Below, piece by piece: positions 50,009-59,249 of a stretch of DNA of 64,000 bases (position 1 is its first letter; every line of letters starts with the position of its first letter). The notes beneath the pieces are model-generated. The model saw only the letters and a program-made list of their open reading frames with translations, was not told the DNA's origin and did not search any database. This DNA comes from an uncultured Victivallis sp. GTDB lineage: Bacteria; Verrucomicrobiota; Lentisphaeria; Victivallales; Victivallaceae. The stretch is from NCBI RefSeq assembly GCF_944391105.1, contig NZ_CALXSK010000009.1:18441-82440 (forward strand), in the 5' to 3' direction. Made by a program: the position numbers and the translations under genes.

Positions 50009-51526
50009 ATGAGAAGAGCGTTTCAAGCATCGCCGACCATTCTGGTCGTGACGCCGGAGATCACCTATCTTCCGGAAGGGATGGGCAACATGGCCAACAC
50101 CCTGCATGCGAAGGCGGGCGGTCTCGCGGATGTTTCGGCGTCTCTGGTCGGAGCGTTGTACCGTCAGGGAGCCGACGTTCACGTTGCGCTGCCGCATTAC
50201 CGGAAGATGTTCCATGTGGATGTGGGCAAGCTCATCAGCGATGAATTGCGTGTCTACATGAGCCACTTGCACAACAGCCGGATCCACCTTGCGGAGGACC
50301 GGATCTTCTACTACCGTGATTCGGTGTACAGCAGTTATTCGCAGGACAGTTTTCTGCAGGCGATGGCGTTTCAGCGGGAAGTGATCAACAATATCATTCC
50401 CGAGGTGAAGCCGGATCTGATTCACTGCAACGACTGGATGACCGGGCTGATTCCGGCGGCGGCCCGCCGCATGGGGATTCCGTGCCTTTTCACCGTGCAT
50501 AACATTCACACTTACAAGGCGACGCTCGCACAGATCGAGGATCGCGGCATCGACGCGGCTCCTTTCTGGCAGAATCTCTACTACGAACGTCCTCCGTACA
50601 ACTATGAAGAGAGTCGTTCCAACAACCCGGTTGACATGCTCGCTTCGGGGATTTTCGCGGCACACTTCATCAATACGGTCAGTCCGACTTTTCTGAAAGA
50701 GGTTGTGGAGGGGCGGCATTCGTTCGTCCCGGCGAACATCCGCACCGAGATGGCCAACAAGTATCATGCTGGCTGCGCCTCGGGCATTCTGAATTCGCCG
50801 GACGAAAACAGCACTCCCGAGAGCGATCCCTACATCGAGATGAAGTACGACGCCGAGACGCATGTGAAAGCCAAACAGGTCAATAAAATCGCGTTTCAGT
50901 CGCGCACGGGGCTTCGGGTCGATCAGAATGCGCCGCTCTTCTTCTGGCCGTCGCGTCTGGATCCGATGCAGAAAGGGTGCTCGCTGTTGACGGATATTCT
51001 CTATCAGGTGGTCCACAAATACTGGGATCAGGGGTTGCAGATTGCGGTGGTCGCGAACGGCAGTTATCAGCCGATTTTCCGGAACATCGTTGCGCAGCAT
51101 GACTTCTACGACCGGGTGCTGGTCTGCGATTTCGACGAGGGACTTTCGCATCTGGCGTTCGCGGCGAGTGATTTCATTCTGATGCCGTCGCTCTTCGAGC
51201 CGTGCGGGCTGCCGCAGATGACCAGTCAGTACTTCGGGAGCCTGCCGGTCGTCCATGATACGGGCGGGCTGCATGACACGGTTGAACGCATGAATGTCGA
51301 ACAGCACACCGGAAATGGTTTCCCGTTCGAAACTTATGATGACGGCGGACTCATGTGGGCGATGGACGAGGCGATGCGCTTCTGGGCGTTGCCCGCGGAG
51401 GTCAAGGAGCGGGAGATCTCCCGCGTGATGCGCGAGTCGAAACTTCGCTTCAATCACGATGTGACCGCTCAGGAGTACATCCGGATCTACGAGAACATGC
51501 TGGCGCGTCCGCTGGTTCAGCACTGA
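50009..51526 (+). CDS. glgA: Glycogen synthase
   Basis: Elongates alpha-1,4-glucan from a nucleotide-glucose donor. 505 residues, GT5 type of GT-B fold: the donor-binding KAGGLADV near 33-40, HCNDWMTGLIPAAARRMGIP, FTVHNIHTYKA, and the C-terminal PSLFEPCGLPQM with the catalytic EPCGL. An insertion in the second third (about 230-300, NPVDMLASGIFAAHFINTVS onward) is longer than in E. coli GlgA. ADP-glucose is the expected donor, but glgC is not in the window. AAGAGGAG precedes the ATG; glgB follows after 21 bases. Confidence 0.95.
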   Translation: MRRAFQASPTILVVTPEITYLPEGMGNMANTLHAKAGGLADVSASLVGALYRQGADVHVALPHYRKMFHVDVGKLISDELRVYMSHLHNSRIHLAEDRIFYYRDSVYSSYSQDSFLQAMAFQREVINNIIPEVKPDLIHCNDWMTGLIPAAARRMGIPCLFTVHNIHTYKATLAQIEDRGIDAAPFWQNLYYERPPYNYEESRSNNPVDMLASGIFAAHFINTVSPTFLKEVVEGRHSFVPANIRTEMANKYHAGCASGILNSPDENSTPESDPYIEMKYDAETHVKAKQVNKIAFQSRTGLRVDQNAPLFFWPSRLDPMQKGCSLLTDILYQVVHKYWDQGLQIAVVANGSYQPIFRNIVAQHDFYDRVLVCDFDEGLSHLAFAASDFILMPSLFEPCGLPQMTSQYFGSLPVVHDTGGLHDTVERMNVEQHTGNGFPFETYDDGGLMWAMDEAMRFWALPAEVKEREISRVMRESKLRFNHDVTAQEYIRIYENMLARPLVQH

Positions 51527-51547
51527 GGAACGGAAGGAGTTCATGTG

Positions 51548-53551
51548 ATGAACAACGGTTTCGTCCGATTGAGCAACGCGCCCGTTCCGCTGGCGGCCGA
51601 TCCGTATCTTGCGCCGTACCGGGGCGCGCTGGAGGAGCGGAGCCGACGCATGGAGCACATGGCGCGACGTCTGACCGGAGGAGAGGGGAGTCTGGCCGAT
51701 TTCGCCTCCGGGCACGAGTATTTCGGGCTGCACCGGACGGGATCCGGGTGGGTATTCCGCGAGTGGGCGCCGAATGCGGTGCGGATTGCCGTGCGCGGCG
51801 ACTTCAACAACTGGGAGGAGCGCTCCGAATTCGAGATGAAGCCTCTGGAGCATGGATGCTGGGAGCTGAAACTCCCGGCCGGCGCGCTGCATCACGGCGA
51901 CCACTATCTTCTGAAGATGGAGTGGAACGGCGGGTCAGGCGACCGCGTGCCCGCTTATGCGCGCTGTGTGGTGCAGGATCCGGTGACGAATCTCTTTTCG
52001 GCGCAGGTCTATGCTCCGGAGCGGCCTTATGCGTTTCGCAATCCGGTTCCGCCGCCTCCGGCGATGCCGCTCATTTACGAGTCGCATGTCGGTATGGCGC
52101 AGGAGGAGCCGAAGGTCGGCAGCTTTGCGGAGTTCCGCACAAAGACGCTTCCGCGCATTGCGGCGGCGGGCTACAACACGGTTCAGCTCATGGCGATCAT
52201 GGGGCATCCGTACTACGGAAGTTTCGGCTATCACGTTGCGAACTTTTTCGCCGTGGCGAGCCGTTTCGGGACGCCGGACGAGTTCAAGGAGCTGGTCGAC
52301 GCCGCCCACGGACTCGGATTGCGGATTATCATCGACCTGGTGCATTCGCATGCGACCCGGAACGAGGTCGAGGGGCTCGGACGTTATGACGGGACACGGA
52401 CTGCATTTTTTCATGAGGGTGCGCGAGGAGAGCATTCGGCGTGGGATTCGCTGCTGTTCGATTACGCGAAGCCGGAGGTGCTGCACTTCCTGCTGTCGAA
52501 CTGCCGCTATTATCTCGATGAGTTTCACATCGACGGTTTCCGGTTTGACGGGGTGACGAGCATGATGTACCTGCATCACGGTCTCGGCAAGGCGTTCACG
52601 TCGTATGCGGACTACTTTGGCCCGGAGGTCGATGAGGATGCTGTCTGCTATCTCGGGCTCGCAAACCGGGTGATCCACGCGGTGCGTCCGGACGCGATGA
52701 CCGTCGCGGAGGATGTGAGCGGCATGCCGGGGCTGGCCGCCTCGCAGAATCAGCCCGGCGGGATCGGTTTCGACTACCGCATGGCGATGGGGGTGACGGA
52801 CATGTGGTTCAAGCTCTTCGACATCCCGGACGAGGCGTGGCCGGTCGGCTGGATGTACCACGAACTGTGCAACCGCCGCCGCGACGAGAAGTCGGTCAGC
52901 TATGCGGAGTGTCACGACCAGGCGATTGTCGGCGGCAAGAGTGCAATCTTCCGCCTTGCGGACGCGGCGATGTACGACGCGATGCACGTCGGCTCTCAGA
53001 ATCTTGAGATCGACCGCGCGGTCGCGCTGCACAAAATGATGCGCCTCGCGACGCTCGGAACGGCCGGACACGGATATTTGAACTTCATGGGCAACGAGTT
53101 CGGTCATCCGGAGTGGATCGATTTCCCGCGCGAGGGGAACCACTGGTCGATGATGCACGCGCGGCGGCAGTGGTCGCTTGCGGACGATCCGAAACTGCGC
53201 TTCCATTTCCTCGCCGACTTCGACCGGGCGATGTTGAAGCTCGTGACGGAGCACCCGGATTTTTCCGCGTGCGTGCCGCAGCTGGTCCGGCTTGATGAAT
53301 CGGCGAAGATCGTGGTGTTTGAGCGCGATGATCTTTATTTCTGTTTCAACTTCCATCCGGAGAACTCCTGCTTCGACTATGGATTCGAGGTTCGGGACGG
53401 GGTCTACCGGACGGTGCTCGACTCCGATGCGGCGGAGTTCGGCGGGTTCGCGCTGCGGACGCCGGGGGAGGAGCATTTCCCGGTCGATTCACAGCTCAGA
53501 CTCTATCTGCCGTGCCGGACTGCGCTCGTTCTCGCACGGCGTGACCACTGA
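51548..53551 (+). CDS. glgB: 1,4-alpha-glucan branching enzyme, eukaryotic-type
   Basis: Introduces alpha-1,6 branches into glycogen. 667 residues, GH13 with an N-terminal CBM48 (about 60-150, VWVFREWAPNAVRI-like region) and a catalytic barrel. Nucleophile D334 (RFDGVTSMMYLHHG), acid/base E388 (AEDVSGMPG), third Asp in YAECHDQAIVGGK. These motifs, and NFMGNEFGHPEWIDFPREGN, GFDYRMAMGVTDMW and LDSDAAEFGG, are those of the animal and plant GBE1 group (GH13_8) rather than E. coli GlgB (GH13_9). ATG preferred over the GTG one codon before; AAGGAG is 8 bases upstream. End of the operon; no terminator seen. Confidence 0.94.
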   Translation: MNNGFVRLSNAPVPLAADPYLAPYRGALEERSRRMEHMARRLTGGEGSLADFASGHEYFGLHRTGSGWVFREWAPNAVRIAVRGDFNNWEERSEFEMKPLEHGCWELKLPAGALHHGDHYLLKMEWNGGSGDRVPAYARCVVQDPVTNLFSAQVYAPERPYAFRNPVPPPPAMPLIYESHVGMAQEEPKVGSFAEFRTKTLPRIAAAGYNTVQLMAIMGHPYYGSFGYHVANFFAVASRFGTPDEFKELVDAAHGLGLRIIIDLVHSHATRNEVEGLGRYDGTRTAFFHEGARGEHSAWDSLLFDYAKPEVLHFLLSNCRYYLDEFHIDGFRFDGVTSMMYLHHGLGKAFTSYADYFGPEVDEDAVCYLGLANRVIHAVRPDAMTVAEDVSGMPGLAASQNQPGGIGFDYRMAMGVTDMWFKLFDIPDEAWPVGWMYHELCNRRRDEKSVSYAECHDQAIVGGKSAIFRLADAAMYDAMHVGSQNLEIDRAVALHKMMRLATLGTAGHGYLNFMGNEFGHPEWIDFPREGNHWSMMHARRQWSLADDPKLRFHFLADFDRAMLKLVTEHPDFSACVPQLVRLDESAKIVVFERDDLYFCFNFHPENSCFDYGFEVRDGVYRTVLDSDAAEFGGFALRTPGEEHFPVDSQLRLYLPCRTALVLARRDH

Positions 53552-53565
53552 GCGCGGAAAACGGT

Positions 53566-53593
53566 TTGCATTTTCCGGAAAACGTGATAGATT
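53566..53593 (+). promoter_or_regulatory. Possible promoter of the DUF4349 lipoprotein gene
   Basis: TTGCAT, 16 bases, TAGATT; start about 30 bases before the ATG at 53630. Confidence 0.45.
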
Positions 53594-53629
53594 CCCTCAG
53601 TGCATCCATTCGATCACGGAGGGAATTTT

Positions 53630-54805
53630 ATGATGAAATCGACTTTGCTTTTTTCTTCGTTGCTTCTGCCGTTCTGCTTTGCCGGGTGTGCCGGAACGAA
53701 TACTCTGAATCAGGATATGGCGGTTGCGGAAGCGGCTATCCCCGCTCCGGCGGCAGTGATGGTGGACCACCTGAACGTTGTTCCCGCTGCCAAAGCGGCT
53801 CGCGGAGTTGCCGCCAAACGTTTCGAGGCTCAGCCGGGGCGGAAAGTGAGTTACACCGTGACGCTCGCGATGAGCGTGGACGACCTCGCCGGAACGTTGC
53901 GGAAGATCGAAGCGATGGTCAAGGAGTCCGGCGGTTATGTGCAGGAGTCGAACGACCATGGCGGCGTGCTGCGCATTCCGGTCGCGAAGGCCGAGGAACT
54001 GCTTTCAAAGATTGAAGCGTGCGGTTCGGTCAACAGCCGCAGCATTGTCGGCTCCGACGTGACCGCGCAGGTCGTCGATGTGGAGATCCGGCTTGAGAAT
54101 CTCCGGAAGATGCGCACCCGGCTTCTGGCGCTGCTCGAAAAGGCGGAGAAAGTCGAGGATGCGCTGAAAGTCGAGCAGGAGCTGAACCGGGTCGTGACTG
54201 ACATCGAGCGGTACGAAGCACAGCTCGCGGGCCTGAACAACCGGATCGATTATGTGACGCTGACCTTGCGCCTGAACCAGACGCAACCGATCGTGTTCGT
54301 GCCTCAGCTGCCGGTCCCGTGGATGGGCGAACTCGGGGATGGAGGGAGCGGGCTGCCACGGCCGAACGGCTGTGCGGAACTGCCGTTTGGACTTGAGATT
54401 CCGGACGGTTTTGCCGTACTGGCATCTACGCGCAAGGATGATTTCCGGCAGCTCTGGGCCGTGAGTGCGGACGATTGTGTGCTGCGGTTGACCCGGCGGC
54501 CGGGGCTGGAGGGGGCGGACCTCGACTTCTGGCGGATGCTTGCGCGCCGTTCGCTTTCGGACGTGAACCGTTTTACGGATCTCAAGGAGGAGGCCGTCAT
54601 GCTTCCGGACGGCACGGAAGCCGTGATGTTCGAGGCGAAGCGCAGCTCCGACGGCTACTGGCTCTGCCTGATGTACCCACAGAACTCCTGCTGTTTCATT
54701 CCAGGTGACCGCGAGGTGTGCCTGATCGAGTTCTGGGGCCCGGCCAAATCGTTCGGCGAACGGCTCGAGGCGGTGAAGGCCGCTGCGCAGAGTTTCGATT
54801 TCTGA
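53630..54805 (+). CDS. DUF4349-type lipoprotein
   Basis: 391 residues. Lipoprotein signal peptide (MMKSTLLFSSLLLPFCFAGC, lipobox FAGC). Residues about 70-235 match DUF4349: GRKVSYTVTLAMSVDDLAGT, then the typical MVKESGGYVQES, VPxAK-type segment, a coiled coil (IRLENLRKMRTRLLALLEKA, continuing through EDALKVEQELNRVV) and RIDYVTLTLRL. In many DUF4349 proteins a C-terminal membrane helix follows; here about 150 residues of a different, soluble domain are present instead, ending with an aromatic-rich stretch. GGAGGG precedes the ATG. Function unknown; converges with the sigma-54 activator gene (7 bases apart). Confidence 0.82.
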   Translation: MMKSTLLFSSLLLPFCFAGCAGTNTLNQDMAVAEAAIPAPAAVMVDHLNVVPAAKAARGVAAKRFEAQPGRKVSYTVTLAMSVDDLAGTLRKIEAMVKESGGYVQESNDHGGVLRIPVAKAEELLSKIEACGSVNSRSIVGSDVTAQVVDVEIRLENLRKMRTRLLALLEKAEKVEDALKVEQELNRVVTDIERYEAQLAGLNNRIDYVTLTLRLNQTQPIVFVPQLPVPWMGELGDGGSGLPRPNGCAELPFGLEIPDGFAVLASTRKDDFRQLWAVSADDCVLRLTRRPGLEGADLDFWRMLARRSLSDVNRFTDLKEEAVMLPDGTEAVMFEAKRSSDGYWLCLMYPQNSCCFIPGDREVCLIEFWGPAKSFGERLEAVKAAAQSFDF

Positions 54806-54812
54806 AGCGGTT

Positions 54813-56333
54813 TTACGGTTCCGGCGGGAGGTATTTCGCGACGGTCCGGCGGTCGAGCTTGAGCTGTTCGGCCGCCTTGACGCAGCTTCCGGCGCGGCGG
54901 CGGACGAGGCCCACATAGGTGCGCAGAAGCTCGTCCGCGCTCAACGTGCAGCGGGAGAGAAGCCGTTCGAGCTCCGGGCGTTCCGCGTTTTCCGCCGGTT
55001 CCGCGGGGGGCGCGGGGGTGTAGCTGCCGCGGATGACGAGATTGCGGACGCACTGTTCGAGCTCGCGCACGTTGCCCGGCCACGGATACTCCGCGCCGAG
55101 GTGGCGGATGATCCACTCCATCGCTTCCGGGAGAAACCGTTTCGACTCCTCTTCGCCGAGCAGCCGCCCGGCGAGGATGTCGACGAATTTTTCGAGTTCG
55201 GCCGGAGAGCCGCCGGTGAGGTCGCGCAGCGGAACGGTTTCGATCGTGTCGCTGCAGAGCCGGTAATAGAGGTCGTTCCGGAACTTCCCTTCGCGGCACG
55301 CACGGGCGAGATCACGGTTCGTGGCGGCGATGATCTTCCCGGAGAACTCGCGTTCGGCGTTGTCGCCGAGCCGCTGGAAACGGCGGGTCTGGAGCACGCG
55401 CAGAAGTTTGACCTGCACTTCGGCGTTGATTTCACCGATCTCATCGAGCAGGACCGCGTCGGAAGGATCGCATGCTTCAAGGTAGCCGACCCGGTCCGAA
55501 AGCGCCCCGGTGTAGGCTCCCTTGCGGTGGCCGAAGAGTTCCGATTCGAGCATCGTCTGCGGCAGCGCTGAGAGGTGCACGGGCCGGAAACAGCCCGGAT
55601 AGGCGGTGCGGAAGCGGCGACTGCGCGCATCGAACGGAATGTACTGCGAGAGTGCGATTGCGCGCGCAACGAGCTCCTTGCCGGTTCCCGACTCTCCCGT
55701 GATGAGCGTGTTGATCTCCTGCATCCGGTTGTAGAGTGCGCGGTGGTAGCGGTAGATGTCCACCGTGAAGAGCGACTGCCACACTTCCGCGCGCAGTTTC
55801 CCCGCCGCGAGCGTTCCCCCGATCAGAAAGTCGAAGATGTGGTGGAACGCCCGGTGGATCTGAAAGTAGATCGCGAATGTCCGTTCCGGCTCGTAACTGC
55901 ATTGGAGACGCCGGCCGGGACGGTTCAGGAAGTAGTCGAAGTCCGCCGCGAACTCATCGTAACATGGGAAACGGGTTTCGTCCGGGGAGTTGAGCATCTG
56001 CGCGGTCATTGCGGCGCGATGTTTTTCGAACAAATGGTAGATGACGACCGGTTCCGCCACGTCGAGCGCGGTTCCGTCGAGTTTCACGCCGGGCAGTTCC
56101 GTGCGGCGGCGCAGTTCGTTCGCCCAGTGTTTTGCAAGTTCCGCAAGTTCCGTGACGTCCTCGCGGGTGCCGCGTGCGCCGTCGTGCATGTTCCATACGC
56201 GCCGCTCGGGGGCGGGGGGGCGGCCGAGAATGATCTCTTCGAGCTCCAGCCGTTCCGGCGTGAAGGGGTTCGTGTAGTTGAGTTTTCCGAGCGCCCGCAG
56301 CAGCGGCGCCTCCTGCTCCGTGAATAGTTTCAT
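54813..56333 (-). CDS. Sigma-54 dependent transcriptional activator
   Basis: 506 residues. The AAA+ domain (about 205-430) has Walker A GESGTGKE (213-220), the sigma-54 contact loop as GAYTGA (272-277), Walker B AVLLDEIGE (293-301) and the arginine-finger region. The C-terminal helix-turn-helix is Fis-like (SCVKAAEQLKLDRRTVAKYL). The N-terminal 200 residues form a sensor I do not recognise: not a receiver, GAF or PAS domain. It starts at the ATG with GGAGG upstream. Its sigma-70 promoter overlaps tandem palindromes placed correctly as binding sites for a divergent sigma-54 promoter, so it is expected to activate the small membrane protein gene and repress itself. Confidence 0.92.
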   Translation of the reverse strand: MKLFTEQEAPLLRALGKLNYTNPFTPERLELEEIILGRPPAPERRVWNMHDGARGTREDVTELAELAKHWANELRRRTELPGVKLDGTALDVAEPVVIYHLFEKHRAAMTAQMLNSPDETRFPCYDEFAADFDYFLNRPGRRLQCSYEPERTFAIYFQIHRAFHHIFDFLIGGTLAAGKLRAEVWQSLFTVDIYRYHRALYNRMQEINTLITGESGTGKELVARAIALSQYIPFDARSRRFRTAYPGCFRPVHLSALPQTMLESELFGHRKGAYTGALSDRVGYLEACDPSDAVLLDEIGEINAEVQVKLLRVLQTRRFQRLGDNAEREFSGKIIAATNRDLARACREGKFRNDLYYRLCSDTIETVPLRDLTGGSPAELEKFVDILAGRLLGEEESKRFLPEAMEWIIRHLGAEYPWPGNVRELEQCVRNLVIRGSYTPAPPAEPAENAERPELERLLSRCTLSADELLRTYVGLVRRRAGSCVKAAEQLKLDRRTVAKYLPPEP

Positions 56334-56356
56334 GCCCGCCTCCCGTTTCGGGATTT

Positions 56357-56384
56357 ACTATAATTTCTGTACATGAAATGTCAA
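56357..56384 (-). promoter_or_regulatory. Sigma-70 promoter of the sigma-54 activator gene
   Basis: Minus strand TTGACA, 16 bases, TATAGT, 24-30 bases before the ATG. The spacer and -35 are covered by the first activator-site repeat. Confidence 0.75.
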
Positions 56385-56402
56385 GTGCTGTGCATGAAAT
56401 GT
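56367..56402. repeat. Tandem activator sites (two 15-bp repeats, 21-bp period)
   Basis: CTGTACATGAAATGT (56367-56381) and CTGTGCATGAAATGT (56388-56402) differ at one base and start 21 bases apart, two turns of the helix. Each contains the palindrome ACAT-GAA-ATGT (GCAT in the second). They are 82-117 bases upstream of the sigma-54 promoter, the usual distance for an enhancer site. Confidence 0.75.
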
Positions 56403-56483
56403 TTGGCGATTTTGCCGATATGATTTCCGTTCTGCGATTGTAAGATGTTTGTATAAAATCGGTTGTGTAAATTTTTCGAGAAT

Positions 56484-56499
56484 CGGCACGCCTTTTGCT
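56484..56499 (+). promoter_or_regulatory. Sigma-54 (-24/-12) promoter
   Basis: CGGCACG, 4 bases, TTGCT: GG and GC are 10 bases apart as required (GG at 56485-56486, GC at 56497-56498). Start point expected near 56510, about 30 bases before the small membrane protein gene. Confidence 0.82.
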
Positions 56500-56541
56500 G
56501 ATATGCGGCAGGAACCGAAACCCGTGAGAAAGGAGACGATC

Positions 56542-56952
56542 ATGAAACGATCATTCAGGAGAAAACCGGTTGTGACGCCGGTCGCCGCGGCGTTTGCCGC
56601 ACTGTTTTTTGGCCTGCCGCCCTATGAGCTCGCGGCGCACTGGTACGGGGCGGTACTGCTTGCGCTGACTGTCCTGCCCGCCTGCGGGATGACGCTGTTG
56701 CTTTGCTGCTTCGGACGGTCGGAACTGACGCCGCTGGGGCGGTATCTTCCGGCGGCCGCGGGAGCTGCCGCACTTTTTTTCGCGTATGAGGCGCTTGCGG
56801 AGTCCGGGACGGTCTGGGGTTCCGCTTTGCTCACAGTCGCGCCGCTCGCTGTGGCGCTGACGGTCATGCCGGGCGTCTACTTGCTTGTCTGTCTGTTCGA
56901 CGCATCCATCTTCGCAAGGAGAATCCGGAGGAAATGCGGTTTGACGCATTGA
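56542..56952 (+). CDS. Small integral membrane protein under sigma-54 control
   Basis: 136 residues with about four membrane segments (roughly 10-27, 34-58, 67-86 and 92-122) and basic ends (MKRSFRRK at the start, RRIRRKCGLTH at the end). No family recognised; it is not PspA, PspB or PspC. Start at the ATG with AAAGGAG upstream; the 31 codons before it overlap the promoter. It is the only gene between the sigma-54 promoter and the sigma-70 promoter of pflB, so it is the likely dedicated target of the divergent activator. Confidence 0.75.
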   Translation: MKRSFRRKPVVTPVAAAFAALFFGLPPYELAAHWYGAVLLALTVLPACGMTLLLCCFGRSELTPLGRYLPAAAGAAALFFAYEALAESGTVWGSALLTVAPLAVALTVMPGVYLLVCLFDASIFARRIRRKCGLTH

Positions 56953-56977
56953 AAAAGAAGAGAGGGTGCGCTATATT
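56949..56977 (+). promoter_or_regulatory. Sigma-70 promoter of pflB-pflA
   Basis: TTGAAA, 17 bases, TATATT, overlapping the end of the small membrane protein gene; the start point is about 37 bases before the pflB ATG. Confidence 0.75.
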
Positions 56978-57020
56978 AATTTGATAACCTTTCTCATTTT
57001 TAAAAAAGGATGTTTCGATT

Positions 57021-59240
57021 ATGGATTTCAATGACGGCGCCTGGCGCACGGAAGTGAACGTCAGGGATTTTATTCAGCTCAACTACACGCCTTACGATGG
57101 CGATCGCGAATTTCTTGCGCCGCCGACCGCGCGGACGCTGCGGCTCTGGGAGGAGCTCTCGGAGCGGATGAAGCTGGAGCGTGAACGCAACGGCGTTTAC
57201 GACATCGACGAAAAGACGATTTCAACGATCACATCGCACGAGGCCGGGTACATCGACCGGGAGCTCGAAACCATCGTCGGGCTCCAGACCGATGAACCGC
57301 TCAAACGCGCGATCATGCCGTTCGGCGGCATCCGGCTCATCCATACCGAACTCGAAGCCTACGGGCGGAAGATGGATCCGACGGTCGAACATGTGTTCCG
57401 CTACCGCAAGACCCACAACGACGGCGTCTTCGACGTCTACACCGACGAGATGAAACGGGTTCGCCATGCGGGCGTGATTACTGGACTGCCCGACTCCTAC
57501 GGGCGCGGCCGCATCATCGGCGACTACCGCCGGGTGCCGCTCTACGGCGTGGACTTCCTCATCGAGGAGAAGAAGCGCGCAAAACGCGAGATGGTCTTCG
57601 ATGTGATGGATTCCGATCTGATCCGCAGACGCGAGGAGGTCGCCGAGCAGATCAAATCCCTGGGGGAACTCAAGGAGATGGCACAGAAATACGGCTTCGA
57701 CATCTCCCGCCCGGCGCAGGACACGAAGGAGGCGATTCAGTGGCTCTATTTCGCCTACCTCGCGGCAGTCAAGGAGCAGAACGGCGCGGCGATGTCGATC
57801 GGGCGGATCTCGACGTTCCTCGACTGCTACGCCGAACGCGATCTCGCGAGCGGAAAATATACGGAGTCTGAGATTCAGGAGTTCGTCGATCACTTCATCA
57901 TGAAGCTGCGGATCGTGCGGTTTCTGCGCACGCCCGCCTACGACGAGCTCTTCAGCGGCGATCCGACCTGGGTGACCGAGTCGGTCGGCGGGATGTCGCT
58001 CGACGGGCGGCACATGGTGACGAAGATGAGTTACCGTTTTCTGCACACGCTCGTGAATCTCGGCCCGGCGCCGGAGCCGAACCTCACGGTGCTTTGGAGT
58101 GCGCGTCTGCCGGAGAACTTCAAACGGTTCTGCGCGGACATTTCGATCCAGACTTCGTCGATTCAGTATGAGAATGACGACCTCATGCGGGTCAAATTCG
58201 GCGACGACTACGGCATCGCGTGCTGCGTTTCGGCGATGCGGATCGGCAAGCAGATGCAGTTCTTCGGCGCCCGCTGCAACCTGGCCAAGGCTCTGCTTTA
58301 CGCGATCAACGGCGGACGCGACGTGAAGTGCAACAACGAACAGATCGGACCGGCGATCCCGTTCCTCGGGAACTGCGAGTACCTCGACTACAACGAGGTC
58401 ATGCGGAACTTCGAGGAGATCACCGACTGGCTCGCGAAACTCTACATCGACACGCTGAACATCATCCACTACATGCACGATAAATACTGCTACGAGCGGA
58501 TCGAAATGGCGCTGCACGACGAGGAGATCGTCCGTACCATGGCCGGAGGCATCGCAGGGCTCTCGGTCCTGGCCGACAGCTTGTCGGCAATCAAATACGC
58601 GAAAGTGAAACCGATCATGAATGAGGCCGGGCTGGTCAGCGAGTTCATCACCGAGGGGGATTTCCCGAAGTTCGGCAACAATGACGACCGGGTGGACTCG
58701 ATTGCGGTCGGGATCGTCAAGTCGTTCCAGCGGAAGCTCGCACGCCACAAGACCTACCGGAACTCGAAGCCGACCATGTCGATCCTGACGATCACGAGCA
58801 ATGTGATGTACGGCAAGAAAACCGCTTCGACTCCGGACGGCCGCAAGTCGGGCGAGCCGTTCGCGCCGGGCGCGAATCCGATGCACGGGCGCGATGTGAA
58901 CGGAGCGGTCGCCTCTTTGAAGTCGGTTGCGAAACTTCCCTACGACTATGCCGAGGACGGAATCAGCAACACGTTTTCGATCGTGCCGGGTTCGCTCGGG
59001 AAAACTCCGGAGGAGAAGCGTGAGAATCTGATTACGCTGCTCGACGGTTATTTCGCCGAGCGCGGGCACCATTTGAACGTGAACGTGTTGCACCGCGAAA
59101 TGCTGCTCGACGCGATGGATCATCCGGAGAAGTATCCGCAGCTCACGATCCGGGTTTCCGGCTACGCCGTGAACTTCATCCGGCTGACCCGAGAGCAGCA
59201 GCTCGACGTGGTGAACCGTACGTTCCACAACCGGTTCTGA
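57021..59240 (+). CDS. pflB: Pyruvate formate-lyase (glycyl radical enzyme)
   Basis: Converts pyruvate and CoA to acetyl-CoA and formate, anaerobically. 739 residues, close to E. coli PflB (760). The catalytic cysteine pair is C401-C402 (IACCVSAM), which distinguishes PFL from other glycyl radical enzymes; the glycyl radical site is G714 in RVSGYAVNF. Other landmarks: [34 protein letters not shown] and [27 protein letters not shown] lies 9 bases before the ATG. Followed after 9 bases by its activating enzyme. Confidence 0.97.
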   Translation: MDFNDGAWRTEVNVRDFIQLNYTPYDGDREFLAPPTARTLRLWEELSERMKLERERNGVYDIDEKTISTITSHEAGYIDRELETIVGLQTDEPLKRAIMPFGGIRLIHTELEAYGRKMDPTVEHVFRYRKTHNDGVFDVYTDEMKRVRHAGVITGLPDSYGRGRIIGDYRRVPLYGVDFLIEEKKRAKREMVFDVMDSDLIRRREEVAEQIKSLGELKEMAQKYGFDISRPAQDTKEAIQWLYFAYLAAVKEQNGAAMSIGRISTFLDCYAERDLASGKYTESEIQEFVDHFIMKLRIVRFLRTPAYDELFSGDPTWVTESVGGMSLDGRHMVTKMSYRFLHTLVNLGPAPEPNLTVLWSARLPENFKRFCADISIQTSSIQYENDDLMRVKFGDDYGIACCVSAMRIGKQMQFFGARCNLAKALLYAINGGRDVKCNNEQIGPAIPFLGNCEYLDYNEVMRNFEEITDWLAKLYIDTLNIIHYMHDKYCYERIEMALHDEEIVRTMAGGIAGLSVLADSLSAIKYAKVKPIMNEAGLVSEFITEGDFPKFGNNDDRVDSIAVGIVKSFQRKLARHKTYRNSKPTMSILTITSNVMYGKKTASTPDGRKSGEPFAPGANPMHGRDVNGAVASLKSVAKLPYDYAEDGISNTFSIVPGSLGKTPEEKRENLITLLDGYFAERGHHLNVNVLHREMLLDAMDHPEKYPQLTIRVSGYAVNFIRLTREQQLDVVNRTFHNRF

Positions 59241-59249
59241 GGAGGGATC

